The notes: generated by a model not told the origin, from the letters alone. A DNA stretch of 64,000 nt from Dermacentor variabilis (GCF_050947875.1 NC_134572.1:158059105-158123104); one strand, 5' to 3'. Numbered from the stretch's first letter, positions 9,664-20,402 are shown. Made by a program: numbers and translations.

Positions 9664-11622
9664 GCTCATCAGCATCAGGTCATTGATGGAGATGGAAGGG
9701 GCGTTAAGGCCATCCTAGGGCTGGACCTGGAGAAGGCTTTTGACAGCGTTCGGCACTCTTATATTCTTAAGTCCATTTCGGATCTTGGCCTCGGCGCGCG
9801 CTTTCATGACTATGTCAGGTCCTTCCTGTCAGGCGGGAAGGCTACCTTGAAGGTTGCGGAGCTGGAGTCAAAGATGTTAAATCTTGGAGACAGGGGCACT
9901 CCTCAAGGGGCCGTCATCTCACCCACATTGTTCAATCTGGCCATGGTCGGATTGACCAAGAAGCTCTTGGAGATTGAGGGGATTAGGCACACCATGTATG
10001 CAGATGACGTGACCATATGGTGTCCCGGTGGTAGTGAGGGCTATATCGAAAGTGTTTTGCAGGAGGCAGTAGATGTAATTGAGAATTATTTGGACCCGAC
10101 GGGGTTAAGGTGCTCCCCCTCCAAGTCGGAGTTGTTGCTGTACAGTCCCACTAGAAGGGGACGCAAGCCAAGGGGATGGATCCACGTGGACCAGCTGAGC
10201 ATTCTGCTTCGTACAAGAAATGGCGATCTCATACCTAGGGTTGATAAGATCAGGGTTCTGGGGATGGCTATTGAGTCGAACGGCGCCAACACGCTGACGA
10301 TCCAGAAGATCATTGCCAAGACAGAAAATGCGGTACGCCTAGTGAAGAGGGTGGCCAACAGGCAGACGGAGTTCAAGGAGGATAGTCTCATTAGACTTAT
10401 GCACGCATTTGTATTGTGTCACTTTACTTATGTGGTGGCCATGCACAAGTGGAAACCATCGGAGAAGGAGAAGCTTGACACGCAGATTAGGAAGATCACA
10501 AAGAAAGTGTTGGGAGTGCCAATGTGCGCCAGCACCGACCAACTTCTCCAGCTGGGAATTCATAATACCTTAGATGAGATAGCTGAGGTTCAGGAGAGGA
10601 CGCAGATGGTGCGTCTCTCTACGACTAGCACGGGTCGGCATATTCTGAGAGAGTTAGGTGTTCCTCAGAAGATTTCGCAGCTTCATGTCGGTATTCCCGT
10701 GAAGATCCGTAATCGGTATCACGTCAAGCCTGTTCCCAGGAACATGCATCCGGAGCGAAATGTTGGTAGAAGAAAGGCCAGGGGAGCTTGCCTACTGAGA
10801 CTCATTCGGGATGAGAACCAGAAGGTTGGCTTCGTCGATGCTTCTTTTAACGAGGAGAGAAAGGTGTTTACCATAGTTGTCGTGGACAATGAGGGCAGTC
10901 TCGTTAACGCTGCTACCGTTCGGACTGATAGGCCAGAGGTCGCGGAGCAAGCGGCTATTGCGCTCGCCTTGGTTAACAGGTGCAGGCCTTTTGTATATAG
11001 CGATTCAAAGTCGGCCGTTATGGCCTTTGAGAAGGGCTCGGTGGCTAAGGTTGCTTTTAAAATTATGCAGACATGTGAGATCTCTCAACACTACTTATGT
11101 TGGTTCCCTGCTCACCTTGGGATGATCGAGGGAGCCTCTGCGAATCTCAATGCGTCCGCTCATGAGGCAGCGCGAGATCGTACCCTCCGCTCTGCCCCGC
11201 TCAACGGCGTGGTGGTACTCCCCGAGAACAGAGACTCCCCTTCCACATAAAATGAAATCACGAAGTATTACCTTCTTAATCGCAGGGTTTACAGTGTGCC
11301 GCATCCTAAACTGAACAGGGCTCAGGCACTTACATTACGCTTACTACAGACTGGTACTTATCCTTGCCCATGGAGACTGAACATGTTTTATCCAGAGACG
11401 TATACAGAGCCTTATTGCCAAGATTGTGGTGCTTTAGCCACGCTCGAACACATGCTCTGGTCTTGCGAAAGAATTGAAGACTCGGCGATCAAGGATGCGT
11501 CCAGGTGGGAGGCTGCACTTCGCAGCCCGGACCTGGATGAACAATTCTGGGCTGTCCAGCAGGCTCACGACGTGGCCGTGAGGCTTGGCCGTCCGGTCCC
11601 GACGTGGGAGCGGCCCGCTTAG
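9664..11622 (+). pseudogene. LINE A ORF2 part 3: RT catalytic core, RNase H, zinc tail
   Basis: The frame resumes at HQVIDGDGRG and carries LGLDLEKAFDSVRH, GTPQGAVISPTLFNL and YADDVTIW, the RT palm residues. The thumb and the linker PVPRNMHPE follow. The RNase H is at about 10825-11170, with Asp in VGFVDASF, Glu in RPEVAEQAAIALAL, Asp in YSDSKSAV, and WFPAHLGM. One frameshift near 11245 moves the frame to YYLLNRRVYSVPHPKLNRAQALTL. The C-terminal zinc motif CQDCGALATLEHMLWSC is at about 11418-11468. The stop at 11620-11622 follows RWEAALRSPDLDEQFWAVQQA, a typical I-type LINE tail. A later short antisense ORF is only a shadow. Confidence 0.85.
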
Positions 11623-11650
11623 TGATTAATTACCACTACTTGCAGGACCA

Positions 11651-11672
11651 AATAAAGTTTTTCTTCCTTCCT
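11651..11672 (+). terminator. LINE A polyadenylation signal and (TTCC)n tail
   Basis: AATAAA at 11651-11656 is followed by a pyrimidine-rich (CTTCC)-type tail up to the target-site repeat TCCCGT. This marks the 3' end of LINE A. Confidence 0.7.
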
Positions 11673-11678
11673 TCCCGT

Positions 11679-11820
11679 CCACAGATACTGCACGCCCTAC
11701 ATGACGCAGACATTCTCGCTGAAGTAGATGACGAAGAAGACTGCTCTGCCCTGTGTGCACGTAGTCCACTATCTTGGTTGCTTCGCTGTACCTCAGTCTA
11801 AATACATTGTGAATTGTCAC
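11679..11820 (+). pseudogene. Gypsy-1 downstream remnant with integrase deleted
   Basis: Directly after LINE A the Gypsy frame resumes as RPQILHALHDAD, continuing the SPIRANYRLDIPYTSR left flank at 1915. It then runs without a break into DILAEVDDEEDCSALCAR and SWLLRCTSV. That second part is the C-terminal tail of a Gypsy polyprotein, because the same tail (FDRDILPDVDDEKDWSALCAR) lies downstream of an integrase C-terminus on the minus strand at about 56410-56520. The integrase core is therefore deleted in this copy. The stop is followed by sequence that should be LTR. This segment is also the outer edge of the inverted repeat. Confidence 0.65.
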
Positions 11821-13214
11821 GCCTCGCGTCGCTTTAGGTAACAATATCACGGCGGCAAGATTTCGGATTCGATCAATTACGAGAGCCTTGACAAACCCGG
11901 TTCCTGATGCTTCTCCAGATTATAAGCACCTGGAATTTCCTGGCGTAATGAATCTTGTAAGACGAGGATGCTTGAGGTCTGTCTCACAAAATTACGCTGC
12001 CGAATTCGCTCCCTGAACTTCTAGTCACACAAGTCCGGTTTGGTTCCTTCCCTCTATGCTCATTTTGATAATGACGAAGCCACAATACATTACTTCCTTC
12101 TAACTTCTCCACGCTTTAATGTGACAAGGACAACATTGGAAATACATTATCGCATATGTGTCCTAGACTTAACCTATTGTTTTTTGGTTTGCGGCCTCTA
12201 CTTTGGCATTCAGTCACAGGGACGCTTGTTTCATTGCCCAACATTTTTTTACATAACTCAACCAAAGGGAGGGCTAAATTTAGCGTTTTCCTTTTATTGC
12301 GATAGCAATTATGTTGACACTCCAGGCGAATTTCTGCAGTCGCCGTTGGCATCGCTGTGATGCTGCGTAAGAGTGAAAGTCTGTGAGGCTGAGCCGGCGA
12401 ACGGTGTTCAATCTGGTGTGCGCTAGCCAGGAACGCGTCCCGGAGACCTGCCTTCTCATGTTGTGCGCGAGGCGAGAGAGGAGGGGCGCTCCTCTGCGGT
12501 TGCTGCTACGCACGGGGGAAGGCTGCTACGGTTCCTCGATGTCCTCCTTGCCCGCCGCTCCGCAAAGAATGAAGACTACCGCAGCGTCTACTCGGTGTTG
12601 GCCTACGCGAATCGCGGCAAAGCCACATGGACTAGGTGGCTGTGATCGCGGTCGCCGTATTAGACGCTTCATCGGACGCAGTACGGACGCGTTGTCCTCG
12701 CTCGTTTGTCTTGAAAACGATCTGCTACATGGTTAAAGCGCGCGCCCGCGCGGGCTTCATCTTCAAAGCGATCTGCGATGTTTGCAGAGTGCGCGTATTG
12801 CCGGCCGCTTCGTGTGCGCTATGCTTTCGACGTTTCGTTCACGCTGAAGCGAGACAGGCATGAAGGTCAATTAGCTTGCTGCTGCCGCGATTCCTCGGCC
12901 AAGAATTTTCACAGCAAGTTTTCGCGCTCATGGAGGGGCTTGCGTTCACGTTTACCTGTACTCGCGTGGCACCGCGCTCGTTAATTTCGTTAAAAGACGT
13001 TCATGAGCAGGTTGGTTTGAATACAACAAAGAATCTGTTAGCGCGACTCCACAAAGACGTAGAAAGAAGCAGTTACAAAAAGACTGCGCTGTCTCTGTGT
13101 GAATGTTTCTTTCGACGTCTTTGTTGAGTCACGCTTACACATTCTATCATAGATAATGTAAATGGTAAGCGAATGTTTACAACTTTATACGGCCGAATAA
13201 AGTAGTACCCTTAA
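11821..13214. other. Decayed sequence, probable LTR and GC-rich segment
   Basis: No gene is supported. A short frame at about 12045-12130 (DNDEATIHYFLLTSPRF) resembles the C-terminal zinc-motif region of a LINE and has a mirrored partner at about 56040-56130. The GC-rich piece at about 12400-12860 yields several overlapping short ORFs on both strands and is mirrored at 55460-55850. The ORFs are not conserved in frame between the two copies, so I treat them as chance. The first part, after 11820, may be Gypsy LTR because it follows the polyprotein stop. Confidence 0.35.
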
Positions 13215-13440
13215 TTCGTACAGCTATCTACTAATTTGATATCACAATCGGTGCTTCGTGTTTCGGGCGGAACTGCGAGTTTTTCTTTGCAAATTTCAGA
13301 TAACGTGCTCAATTGATCTGACTTTACTGTTCTTATTACTGGATATCGGCTAGGTCATAAAGCAGTAAATTCAGAGATATACGGAAATGTATTCTTTATT
13401 TGAAGCGGAAGAATCCATCGCTTTCTTGGTCGATATCCCA
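13215..13440 (+). repeat. 226-bp repeat unit, copy 1
   Basis: The segment from TTCGTACAGCTATCTACTA to CGATATCCCA recurs at 15043-15268 in the same orientation and once, inverted, at 54815-55041. It is AT-rich and non-coding. The inverted partner block has only one copy, so the copy at 15043 is the extra one. It might be an LTR-like end of a small element, but I see no terminal TG/CA or tandem flanks to prove it. Confidence 0.7.
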
Positions 13441-13984
13441 TAGTGGGCGTCACACATATATGTGACAGCAAAAAAAAAACACAAAAAAAAACTGGCGCGA
13501 GGGAACAACTTTGTTGGCGACATTTCTTGGTCGCTTATATGCACCATTATCTGAGTTCCCTCCTGTTGTCAGTGAGAGACAGAATCTCCTGATTATTTCC
13601 GATGATACACCCAAACAACCCAAAACACCTCTCTCACAATATAATAAATGGTCTATTAGAGTAACACTTCTTAAAGCTAGCAGTACACGCTATCGTAGGG
13701 ACAGATGCATTGCATATACAATAAACATCTCGAATTGGAATTTTCTCTTCCGCTTTTGACTGGCTTCTCTTGCTAACGCTTCCTGCCTCTGTACCAGCAT
13801 TTCTAGATAAGTTTCATGCGACTATAATAATCGTCAGAAACTCCGGCGATCACAACAGTTTTACAAAAACTGAACTCATGAATCTCAGAATTTGTAAAAA
13901 TAACGGATGCCTTATGCTCAGCTCTCAGTGGCAATAGTGGCTCACGTATTGACCTACCATTCATTGTTAATGCCTACTCACTTA

Positions 13985-14551
13985 GCACTAATTAGTTTGG
14001 ATGGGTGCCGGGCAATAAAGTACTAGCCATCACTGACTTAGCAGACAGCTTGGCGAGAGCTGACGTTAGTGGTCCAATTCTCCCGATACTTCCTGTGCCT
14101 TCTATCGATACTGCTGCTAGGTTAAGGAGACTGGCAGTCATGCAAGATTCTTAGAACCGATTATTATTAATTTAACTGATTACTGACGCCACCTATTTCC
14201 TTGGAACCGGAAATTATGCCGTAATGGAAAAGTGTATGTTCCCCGTACGTAATTCCAATTTCGAATAACTGCTCCAAACTATCTGCATCGATCTGGTCTG
14301 ACGCCCTCTTGCTTGTGTTTAAGTATGGTGAAGATGAAACAACGGAACAGTTCTTCCTGTCGTGCCGCCGTTTTTCCCCCTTAAGAAAACACACCTTAGA
14401 AGGAAAGTTTTATAGTGCTGGATTGAATATAACGATACCAGATATTTTATCTTTGCAACCCTCATCTCTGGAACATTGTCAAAGGGGATGTTGGAGGAGC
14501 AGTGGTGCAATATATAATATATTTAGGAGCATTTCGCTGTTGAACGTTTAA
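13985..14551 (+). pseudogene. LINE RNase H C-terminus and zinc tail fragment (copy A)
   Basis: The first half reads FGWVPGNKVLAITDLADSLA, the terminal RNase H block of a LINE ORF2, followed by GPILPILPVPSIDTAARL. After a frameshift, YGEDETTEQFFLSCRRFSPL at about 14324-14385 matches the zinc-binding C-terminal region, whose first cysteine pair is not clear here. The fragment ends around 14551. Its mirror image is at 53730-54280. It lacks RT and cannot act. It belongs to an RNase H-bearing LINE family distinct from LINE A. Confidence 0.6.
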
Positions 14552-15042
14552 AATTTATCCGACATTTCTTTATCCATTCAAAAGTTCTCTATAGTGACTC
14601 TTTTCAGACTCAGAGAATCTTTTTCTTAAATCACCTGATTTTTAGCCAAACCCCCGTAGTGGGTATGTGCCACTCTCCGGGGCGAGCAAAGAAGAGAACA
14701 AGGAGAGCTTTCGTAAAACATCGTCGATATGGAGAATCAGGAAGAAATGTGACAAAAGCAGCGATGAAGAAAGTACGCATGGAAGAAATCGCATAGTTCA
14801 ATCTTAAGTATTATTTAAACTGCATGATCACTATTCCGTTGATCTTTATTATGAGGGCTACATCACACTACATTGCAGCGTAAGCTACGTGTTTGTTTTC
14901 CTTTTAATTCTCTCTTGATTGCTGTTAGGGCTTTCTTCTATTGCATGTTCCTCGCAAAACATATTCCTGCATATTCTCAGTTGTCGGTCGGTGATATTCC
15001 ACTTTGTAAACGCTGCGTGTCGGCTCTGCCCTTCAAGCGCCA

Positions 15043-15268
15043 TTCGTACAGCTATCTACTATTTTGTTGTTACAATCGGTGGTCCGTGTTTCGGGTGGAA
15101 CTGCGAGTTTTTCTTTGGAAATTTCAGATACCGTTCTCATTCGATATGACCTTGCTGTTTTTGTTACTGCATATGTGCTAGGTCATAGAGCAGCAAATTC
15201 ATAGATATACGGAAATGTATTCTTTATTTAAAGCGGAAAAATCCATCGCATTCTTGGTCGATATCCCA
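15043..15268 (+). repeat. 226-bp repeat unit, copy 2
   Basis: Second direct copy of the 13215-13440 unit, about 1.83 kb downstream. It is part of a roughly 370-bp stretch (about 15035-15405) that is absent at the corresponding place in the inverted partner, where the flanks join at about 53205-53225. Confidence 0.7.
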
Positions 15269-15274
15269 TCGTTC

Positions 15275-15400
15275 AAGATGACGACTCAGAGTAAAAAAAT
15301 CCTGAAGTGGATATCGTCAAGAATGCGGACAAGATCATTGTAGGCAAGGAAACAGGAGCTTACCTCGCTCGCATATCAGTATAAAGCTGCGTTTTCAAAT
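15275..15400 (+). pseudogene. Partial duplicate of the unknown exon
   Basis: The stretch ACTCAGAGTAAAAAAATCCT to GCTGCGTTTTCAAATTGATG parallels 15817-15950 inside the exon-like segment downstream (motifs IIVG and LTSLAYQYKAAFSN in degraded form). It carries stops and an internal deletion. It sits immediately after repeat unit copy 2, so both belong to the same A-specific insertion. Confidence 0.55.
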
Positions 15401-15483
15401 TGATGAGTGATGGTAGGCCTATCATGTATCGGTGTCGGTGACACTGTTATGTTTATAATGTATTATTCTTATTATCATTACAG

Positions 15484-16233
15484 AACTACCAAGCAAAAAG
15501 CTAAAGGCAGATCCAGATGACAGCCACTCGAAGACAGCTTTGGATGCCGAACCCAGGCCCAGTTGTAACGCCAACAGTCAAGATGGTGCCTCCAAGATGG
15601 TGACAACAAGCAAAACACCAAGGACGTTTCGGCCAGAAATGTGGCTTCTGGCTGCCTGCTGGACAGCATGAGCAGCAGCATATTCGACCTAACAGCTGCA
15701 AGCAGCTGCTGCGATTGTGTACACTTTGGTGAATATATCATGCACTGCACCGTGGAAGAAGTTATGTCCGCGTGCTTTTCTAACAGTGAGATCGGCCAAC
15801 CACGGAAATATCACGACTCAGAGAAAAAAAATGCTGAAGAGGATAACGACAAGGATCTGGAGAAGATCATTGTAGGCACACAAACAGATCCGGAAACCAA
15901 GGAGCTTACCTCGCTCGCATGTCAGTATAAAAGTGTGTTTTCAAAATACTTTGAAATTGCGCTGCGATCATTTATTTTGCCACAACATATATTGCAAATA
16001 TCATATCGGGCGGGTGGCACGTCTTCCGGAGCGATATCAAGCATTTTCTGCAGGACGAAAGTGGACTCCAGGGCAAAATTCTAAAAGAAGCTCTAGAAGC
16101 TATGAAGAAATCAATTGTGGACAGCTTCCGTAAGAAAGTTTTTCACCAGAATGTGCCCAAGTGGGCGAAGCCCGTGGCTGAGTGGGCTCTCGAGCAGGCC
16201 GTGCGTAAGGTGATCGAATACTTCAAGCAATGA
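15484..16233 (+). pseudogene. Unknown exon-like coding segment, copy A
   Basis: I do not recognise this family. A pyrimidine-rich tract ending TTATCATTACAG at 15483 looks like a 3' splice site. The frame after it starts LPSKKLKADPDDS, which is basic then acidic and resembles a nuclear localisation signal. Later come DNDKDLEKIIVGTQTDPETKELTSLACQYKSVFSKYF and, after frameshifts, WAKPVAEWALEQAVRKVIEYFKQ with a stop at 16231-16233. AATAAA follows at 16304-16309. This is the shape of a terminal exon with its 3' UTR. The inverted copy at 52390-53148 conserves the protein better. It may be a captured or duplicated host exon, or the cargo of an unrecognised element. Confidence 0.5.
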
Positions 16234-16303
16234 GCAGGTGTATTGCAAACGCCGCGATTAAGTTCGGCATGCTGCATCCGCGAAGAGACTGAAGAAGAAC
16301 AGT

Positions 16304-16309
16304 AATAAA
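16304..16309 (+). terminator. Polyadenylation signal after exon copy A
   Basis: AATAAA lies about 70 bp beyond the stop codon of the exon-like segment. An equivalent signal (TTTATT on the plus strand) is at 52311-52316 behind the inverted copy. Confidence 0.5.
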
Positions 16310-16744
16310 AGATCAGCTTTATTACAACACTTGAAGGATGCGTGCAAGAACTGTCGGGCCAAAAGCCTATGTGGGCAGTACATTGTCCAATACAGAAAAA
16401 CATATATGAGTCAACTACGTATATATTTGCTTAACGAGTAAGAACATGGTTTACATGAACAACTATTCTTTGTGAGAGAAAGGTATCACGTTTCGCAAGG
16501 CAAGTAGATGCGTTTACAAGCGAGGTCAAGCTCTCTGCTTGCGTTCATTTCTACAGGCACAGCGTGCCAAATTATAGAGCCGGTGAACTCTAATATTCGC
16601 TTACGGTGGACATTGCTGCACTAAGGAAACTAGGTCAAAGTTAATTGCTTGCCTAGTGTTTGCTCGTGGCAAGTTAATGTTATGTTGGATTACGTGAAGT
16701 TCGTGTTGAGTCGATTGTGAACTAAGCACGTGATTGTGTAATAC

Positions 16745-17590
16745 ATCATCATCATTATGTCCACTGCAGAATGAAGGCCTCTCCAAGCGACCTCCGATTA
16801 CCCTGTCCTAGGCCATCCGATTCCAACTAAAACCAGCAAAATTGTTAATCTCGTCGCACCACCCAGTCTTCTGCCTTCCTCCACTGCGCTTCCCCTTCTC
16901 TTGTTACGCATTCCTTCGGCCTGATGGTCCAACGGTTATCTAATCTGCTGGTTTCATGACCTGCCCAGCGCCATTTATTCTGGTAATGTCTATTAGAATA
17001 TCGTCTCTACCCGTTTGCTCTCTGATCCAAACCGCTCTCTTTCGGGCTCCTAAAGTTATACCTAGCATTCTTCGTTCCATCGCTCTTTGCGCGATCCTTA
17101 ACTTGTTCTCAAACTTCGTTTCAGTCTACAAGTCTCAGCGTCATACGTCAGCACCGGTAAAATGCACTGATTGTACATTTTCCTTTTCAATGATAACGGT
17201 TAGCTCCCAGTCAGGAGCTCAGGACGGCAGCCGTATGCGATCCAACCCATTGTTATTCTTCTGTGAATTTCCGTCTCATGATCAGGGCTGCCTGTGATTA
17301 GCTGACCTAGGTATACGTACTCCTTCACAGACACTAGTGGCTGACTTGCGGTCTTGAACTCTTGATCTCATGCCGGGTTATTTATCATTATCTTTGTCTA
17401 CTCCATAATAATCTTCAGCCCCACTTTTACAGTTTCCCTGTTAGTTCTAAATAATTTGTTGTAACTCGCCCGCAGTGTGGGTGAATATAACAATGTGGTC
17501 GGCATACCGAAGGTTGCTGAAGTATTCGCCGTCGATCCTTACTCCGAAACCTTCCCATCTTGTATGTGTTAAAGCTTAATAAAAAGGATA
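16745..17590 (-). pseudogene. RTE-type LINE 3' fragment (copy A)
   Basis: This is the minus-strand RT C-terminal part and 3' end of an RTE element. Reading down from about 17590, it begins near the FADDIV region, passes the ELLTGS, LTVLTYGAETWRLT-like and TNRWSIR-type blocks in broken frames, and ends at the 3' microsatellite. On the plus strand this appears as ATCATCATCATTATGTCCACTGCAG at about 16745-16770. Stops and indels are frequent. It aligns with the better preserved copy at 62605-63425 and with 51105-51935. Confidence 0.7.
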
Positions 17591-17789
17591 CGAAGGTAAG
17601 TAAACATTGCTAGTATGGTGTTGAATACAAGGAAATGTTATTGTTGGGGCGCGCTTTTCCAACTGCAGTATAGGTGTTAGGTAACTTTTATATGTTAGGT
17701 GCCATATTGCAAAACAATAACCCATGTGGGCATGAAATAAAGATATTTTCAACGAAGCAAAGTTCGATTGAGAGAGAAAGAGAGAGGCT

Positions 17790-19265
17790 CAAATTTTATT
17801 TATGCCAGCAATCACGAGGCAGGACGCAGCCTCCCTCCGTCTTGCGGACCACCGAGATACGCTGGGTCTCTGGGTTAGGATACGTGTTTGCTTGCAGGAG
17901 TCGCCAGGCTACCGCCTGTTTCTTTGCCAACTCTGGATGAGCTGGTGCGTCACGGGCCCTTCCCAGCCGATAGTAATCGGTCATTTTTTGTATCTGACCA
18001 TGTGGTCTCCTCTCGTTCCCGGCTGGGCTGGCTCACTTGTTTGGCGAGTAAGTCCTCGAGCCACGTTGTAAGCGGCCTCGTCGCTGTGGGGACATGAGCG
18101 CGCGCGCACCCAAATAATTTGGATCGTCGCGCGATTGTGGTCGCTGTTATTATTTAGAATTTTGAGCGCCTCTGGCAAGATGCGTCCTTTTGTGAAATTA
18201 TGAACTGCGATCTTTGAGCTGCTCATGATAATTGTGGATTTGGTGAAGGCCACCACTAATGCTAATATTCCTGATTCCTCCTACACTTCGGGGTTGTCCG
18301 TTCTCATGGTTCTGCTCGCTAGGGGCTCTCAGCCCGCATATTCCGCTACGACGGCCATACCTTTGCGTTCTCTATATTCCCCGGCCTCTACGCAGGCTAA
18401 GTCCTCTACATCTATGCTATTTGCACTGTGCGTAGCGCTCCCTTGCCTTCGTCGTTTCTTGTGTTCCTCCCACTGCATGTTCTTTGTCAGTGGAAGAATT
18501 TTAATGTTGCTCCGTGTCTCTATTCGAAGGCTGAGTTTCGTGCCGTGTTGTGTTTCGTAGTGAATGGCTAGTTACCGTAGAACGCGTTGACCCGTGGGTC
18601 TCAGTGCGAGTCTTTCATATTGGGCGGTGGTGTGCGCCTCGATTTATTCATCAAGCGTTTGTCTTTGGGTATTGTGACCGGGATGCCAACTGCCTGTTTC
18701 AACGCTCGTCTGATGATGCATTCCATCTTCCTTTTTTCTTCTGCCACGCAATATGTTATGTACGGTGCCACATAAACGACGCGGCTGATGAAGAAGGCCT
18801 GCACTAAACGAATTATGCCCACCTCCCTCATATTGTAGTGTCTATTGGCAAGCCGTTCGATTAGTCTAAGTGCTTGCTGTGGGCTGTTCTCTAGTGCCTT
18901 GATGGTATCGAGGATTCTGCCTTCCGAATGCAACGGCAGTCCTAAGACTTTGATCTGGTCTACGGTAGGTATCAATCTCCCCTTCGCCTTGATGTTAATG
19001 TTCGGTGTTTCTCCGTATTGTTTCCTGCTCCTAGGGTACAACAGCAGGTTCGGATTTTGCGAGGATATACTTGGGCCCCTCTCTACCGCGACACTTTCGA
19101 CGGCCTCCGTCGTCTGCTGGAGAATCTCCTCAATTTGGCCCTGGCGGCCGCCTGTCACCCACAACGGCATGTCGCAGGCGTACAGGCTGTAGTTGAGACA
19201 GCGGATCTTGCTGAGCACTTTCGGCAGACCGATCATTGCCATGTTGAAAAGATAGGGCGACAATA
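17790..19265 (-). pseudogene. I-type LINE fragment (copy A): RT palm to 3' end
   Basis: The minus-strand ORF at 18601-19263 (220 residues) starts at MSPYLFNMAMIGLPK, in RT block 5. It contains a degenerate LYACDMPLWV in place of YADD, the thumb, and RRALKQAVGIPV. Below it, broken frames carry RNase H pieces and YRLGRARDAPAHPELAKKQ, which ends near 17800. The 3' end has ATAAATAAAATTT and a short CT tract (17762-17790). The catalytic YADD reads YACD, so the copy is dead. It reaches about 330 bp further 5' than copies B and C. It is flanked upstream by Gypsy-G. Confidence 0.75.
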
Positions 19266-20352
19266 TCGACTCCGGCGGCGTTCCCCCTTATACTACCCTG
19301 TACTGCCACAACATGCGAGAACTGCACCAAGGCTGATACCACCGGGGTCTGTACATATTTCGGTTGGGAGAGCAGGGTTATATTGACATAGCACGGGTGA
19401 CGAAGTAGGCACGACTGGTGTAGAAGGGCAAGAAGCTGCGTCTCTTCAGCCGGAGCGAGGCTGCTTTCGATGCAACGGTGAAAAGAACCCGTGGGCAAGA
19501 TATCGGACGCAAGGTGACGTGTCAGGGCGTTCAGCTCATGTTTTGGCTCAGGCGCAGAGGGATGCAGGTGCACGATAATATCAAGGTTTATTGACTGCAC
19601 GTGGCCAAGCACTTTATTACGGTAAATAGTTAGAGGGCCTGAGTTGTGGTTGCAAACAAGTAGTCCGGGATTATCCTGATGAAGAGCGTGGATGGCAAAT
19701 GGCAGTGACGTATTGTGGCGGCGGCGAAATATGTCAAATGGCGTGAACGGTACGGCGGCATCGGGAACCGCGGCACAGGAAACAGAAACAATGACGGTAG
19801 TGTGAGGTGGCAGGTCAGTATCGACGGCGACGTCAAACTTGCTATCACCAGGAGCGGCCACATAGGCGAAGGTGTCATGCGACGCACAGAGAGCTCGACG
19901 TGAACACTATCGCAGTCAATAACGGCTTGATTACGCGGCAAAAAATGCCACCCAAGGATCAGATCATAAGAACACCGAGCCATCGCGAGAAAGTGGACGC
20001 TGTAAATCACGTCTTGTATGAGCACCCTGGCCGTACATGCTGCACTGAGTTGAAAATGTTGTGCACTCGCAGTACGGAGAGGAAACCGTGAAACTGGCAT
20101 CGTCAGTTTACGGCGGGAGTGGCAAAAATTCTGGCTCATTACGGAAATTGGGGCACCAGCGACAACAAGCGCGAGAGTTCGTAAACCTTGAACAAACACT
20201 CCAATGTCATCGGCGGGGCACAAACGAGGGTTTAGACGGGTGGAAGACGGCGCAGCTCGGGCCCCAGAAGCTGCGGCAGTCAGTTTTCGCCGCAACGCAT
20301 AGGAGAAAGAGAACCGCGGCGCGGTGACAGTGAACGACGAGAGGTTGAGCAT
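19266..20352 (-). pseudogene. Gypsy-G protease and linker, active site lost
   Basis: Two overlapping minus-strand frames (19630-20352 and 19130-19861) together give the Gypsy retropepsin and its downstream linker. The protease block reads LVVAGAPISVMSQNFCHSRRK; the D-T/S-G catalytic triad is expected where V-A-G stands, so the aspartate is gone. YDLILGWHFLPRNQAVIDC marks the C-terminal protease region. The linker continues through LTRHLASDILPTGSFHRC toward RT. The element is cut at about 19266 by the I-LINE fragment and on its 5' side by LINE G at about 20380. One frameshift joins the two frames near 19750-19850. Confidence 0.75.
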
Positions 20353-20380
20353 CAGAAGTTGGCTGACGATCGCGCAAGTA

Positions 20381-20402
20381 TGGGTGGTGGTGGTGGTGGT
20401 GA
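20381..20402 (-). repeat. (TGG)n tail of LINE G
   Basis: Six to seven TGG units on the plus strand (CCA on the element strand) form the 3' terminus of LINE G where it meets Gypsy-G sequence. Confidence 0.7.

Larger units (their letters stand above)
1916..11672 (+). mobile_element. LINE A: I-type non-LTR retrotransposon, two nested insertions
   Basis: LINE A consists of a 5' UTR (1916-2001), a coiled-coil ORF1, and an ORF2 with endonuclease, RT, RNase H and a C-terminal zinc motif, followed by a 3' end with AATAAA and a (TTCC)n tail. It is interrupted by LINE B (3407-6834) and LINE C (7631-9663). A 6-bp repeat TCCCGT at 1910-1915 and 11673-11678 flanks the whole element. The Gypsy frame reads across that repeat when the LINE is removed, which supports TCCCGT as the target-site duplication. 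The 5' end appears full length or nearly so. The RNase H domain downstream of RT places it in the I group of LINEs. Confidence 0.82.
11690..18935 (-). repeat. Copy A of the composite block (inverted relative to copy B)
   Basis: This block is the reverse complement of 49655-56510. Anchor pairs run colinearly in inverted order: Gypsy tail 11730 / 56480, GC-rich segment 12780 / 55475, LINE zinc region 14325 / 53943, exon 15902 / 52724, RTE 3' end 16783 / 51885, LINE end 17762 / 50930. Coordinate sums stay between about 68.2 and 68.7 kb; the largest change in the sum comes from a 370-bp segment near 15.0-15.4 kb present only in A. The copies are easily aligned by eye but clearly diverged, so this is not an exact assembly duplicate. 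Confidence 0.8.

Noticed and set aside
12383..12863. Overlapping GC-rich ORFs suggesting a gene
   Set aside because: The inverted counterpart at 55460-55850 does not keep any of these frames open in parallel, and no domain is recognisable.
13985..14551. Possible host zinc-finger gene
   Set aside because: The Cys-His pattern and upstream ADSLA block match the RNase H and C-terminal tail of a LINE ORF2.
14873..15181. Hydrophobic ORF resembling a signal peptide or membrane protein
   Set aside because: The frame runs into the duplicated 226-bp repeat and is not preserved in the inverted copy.
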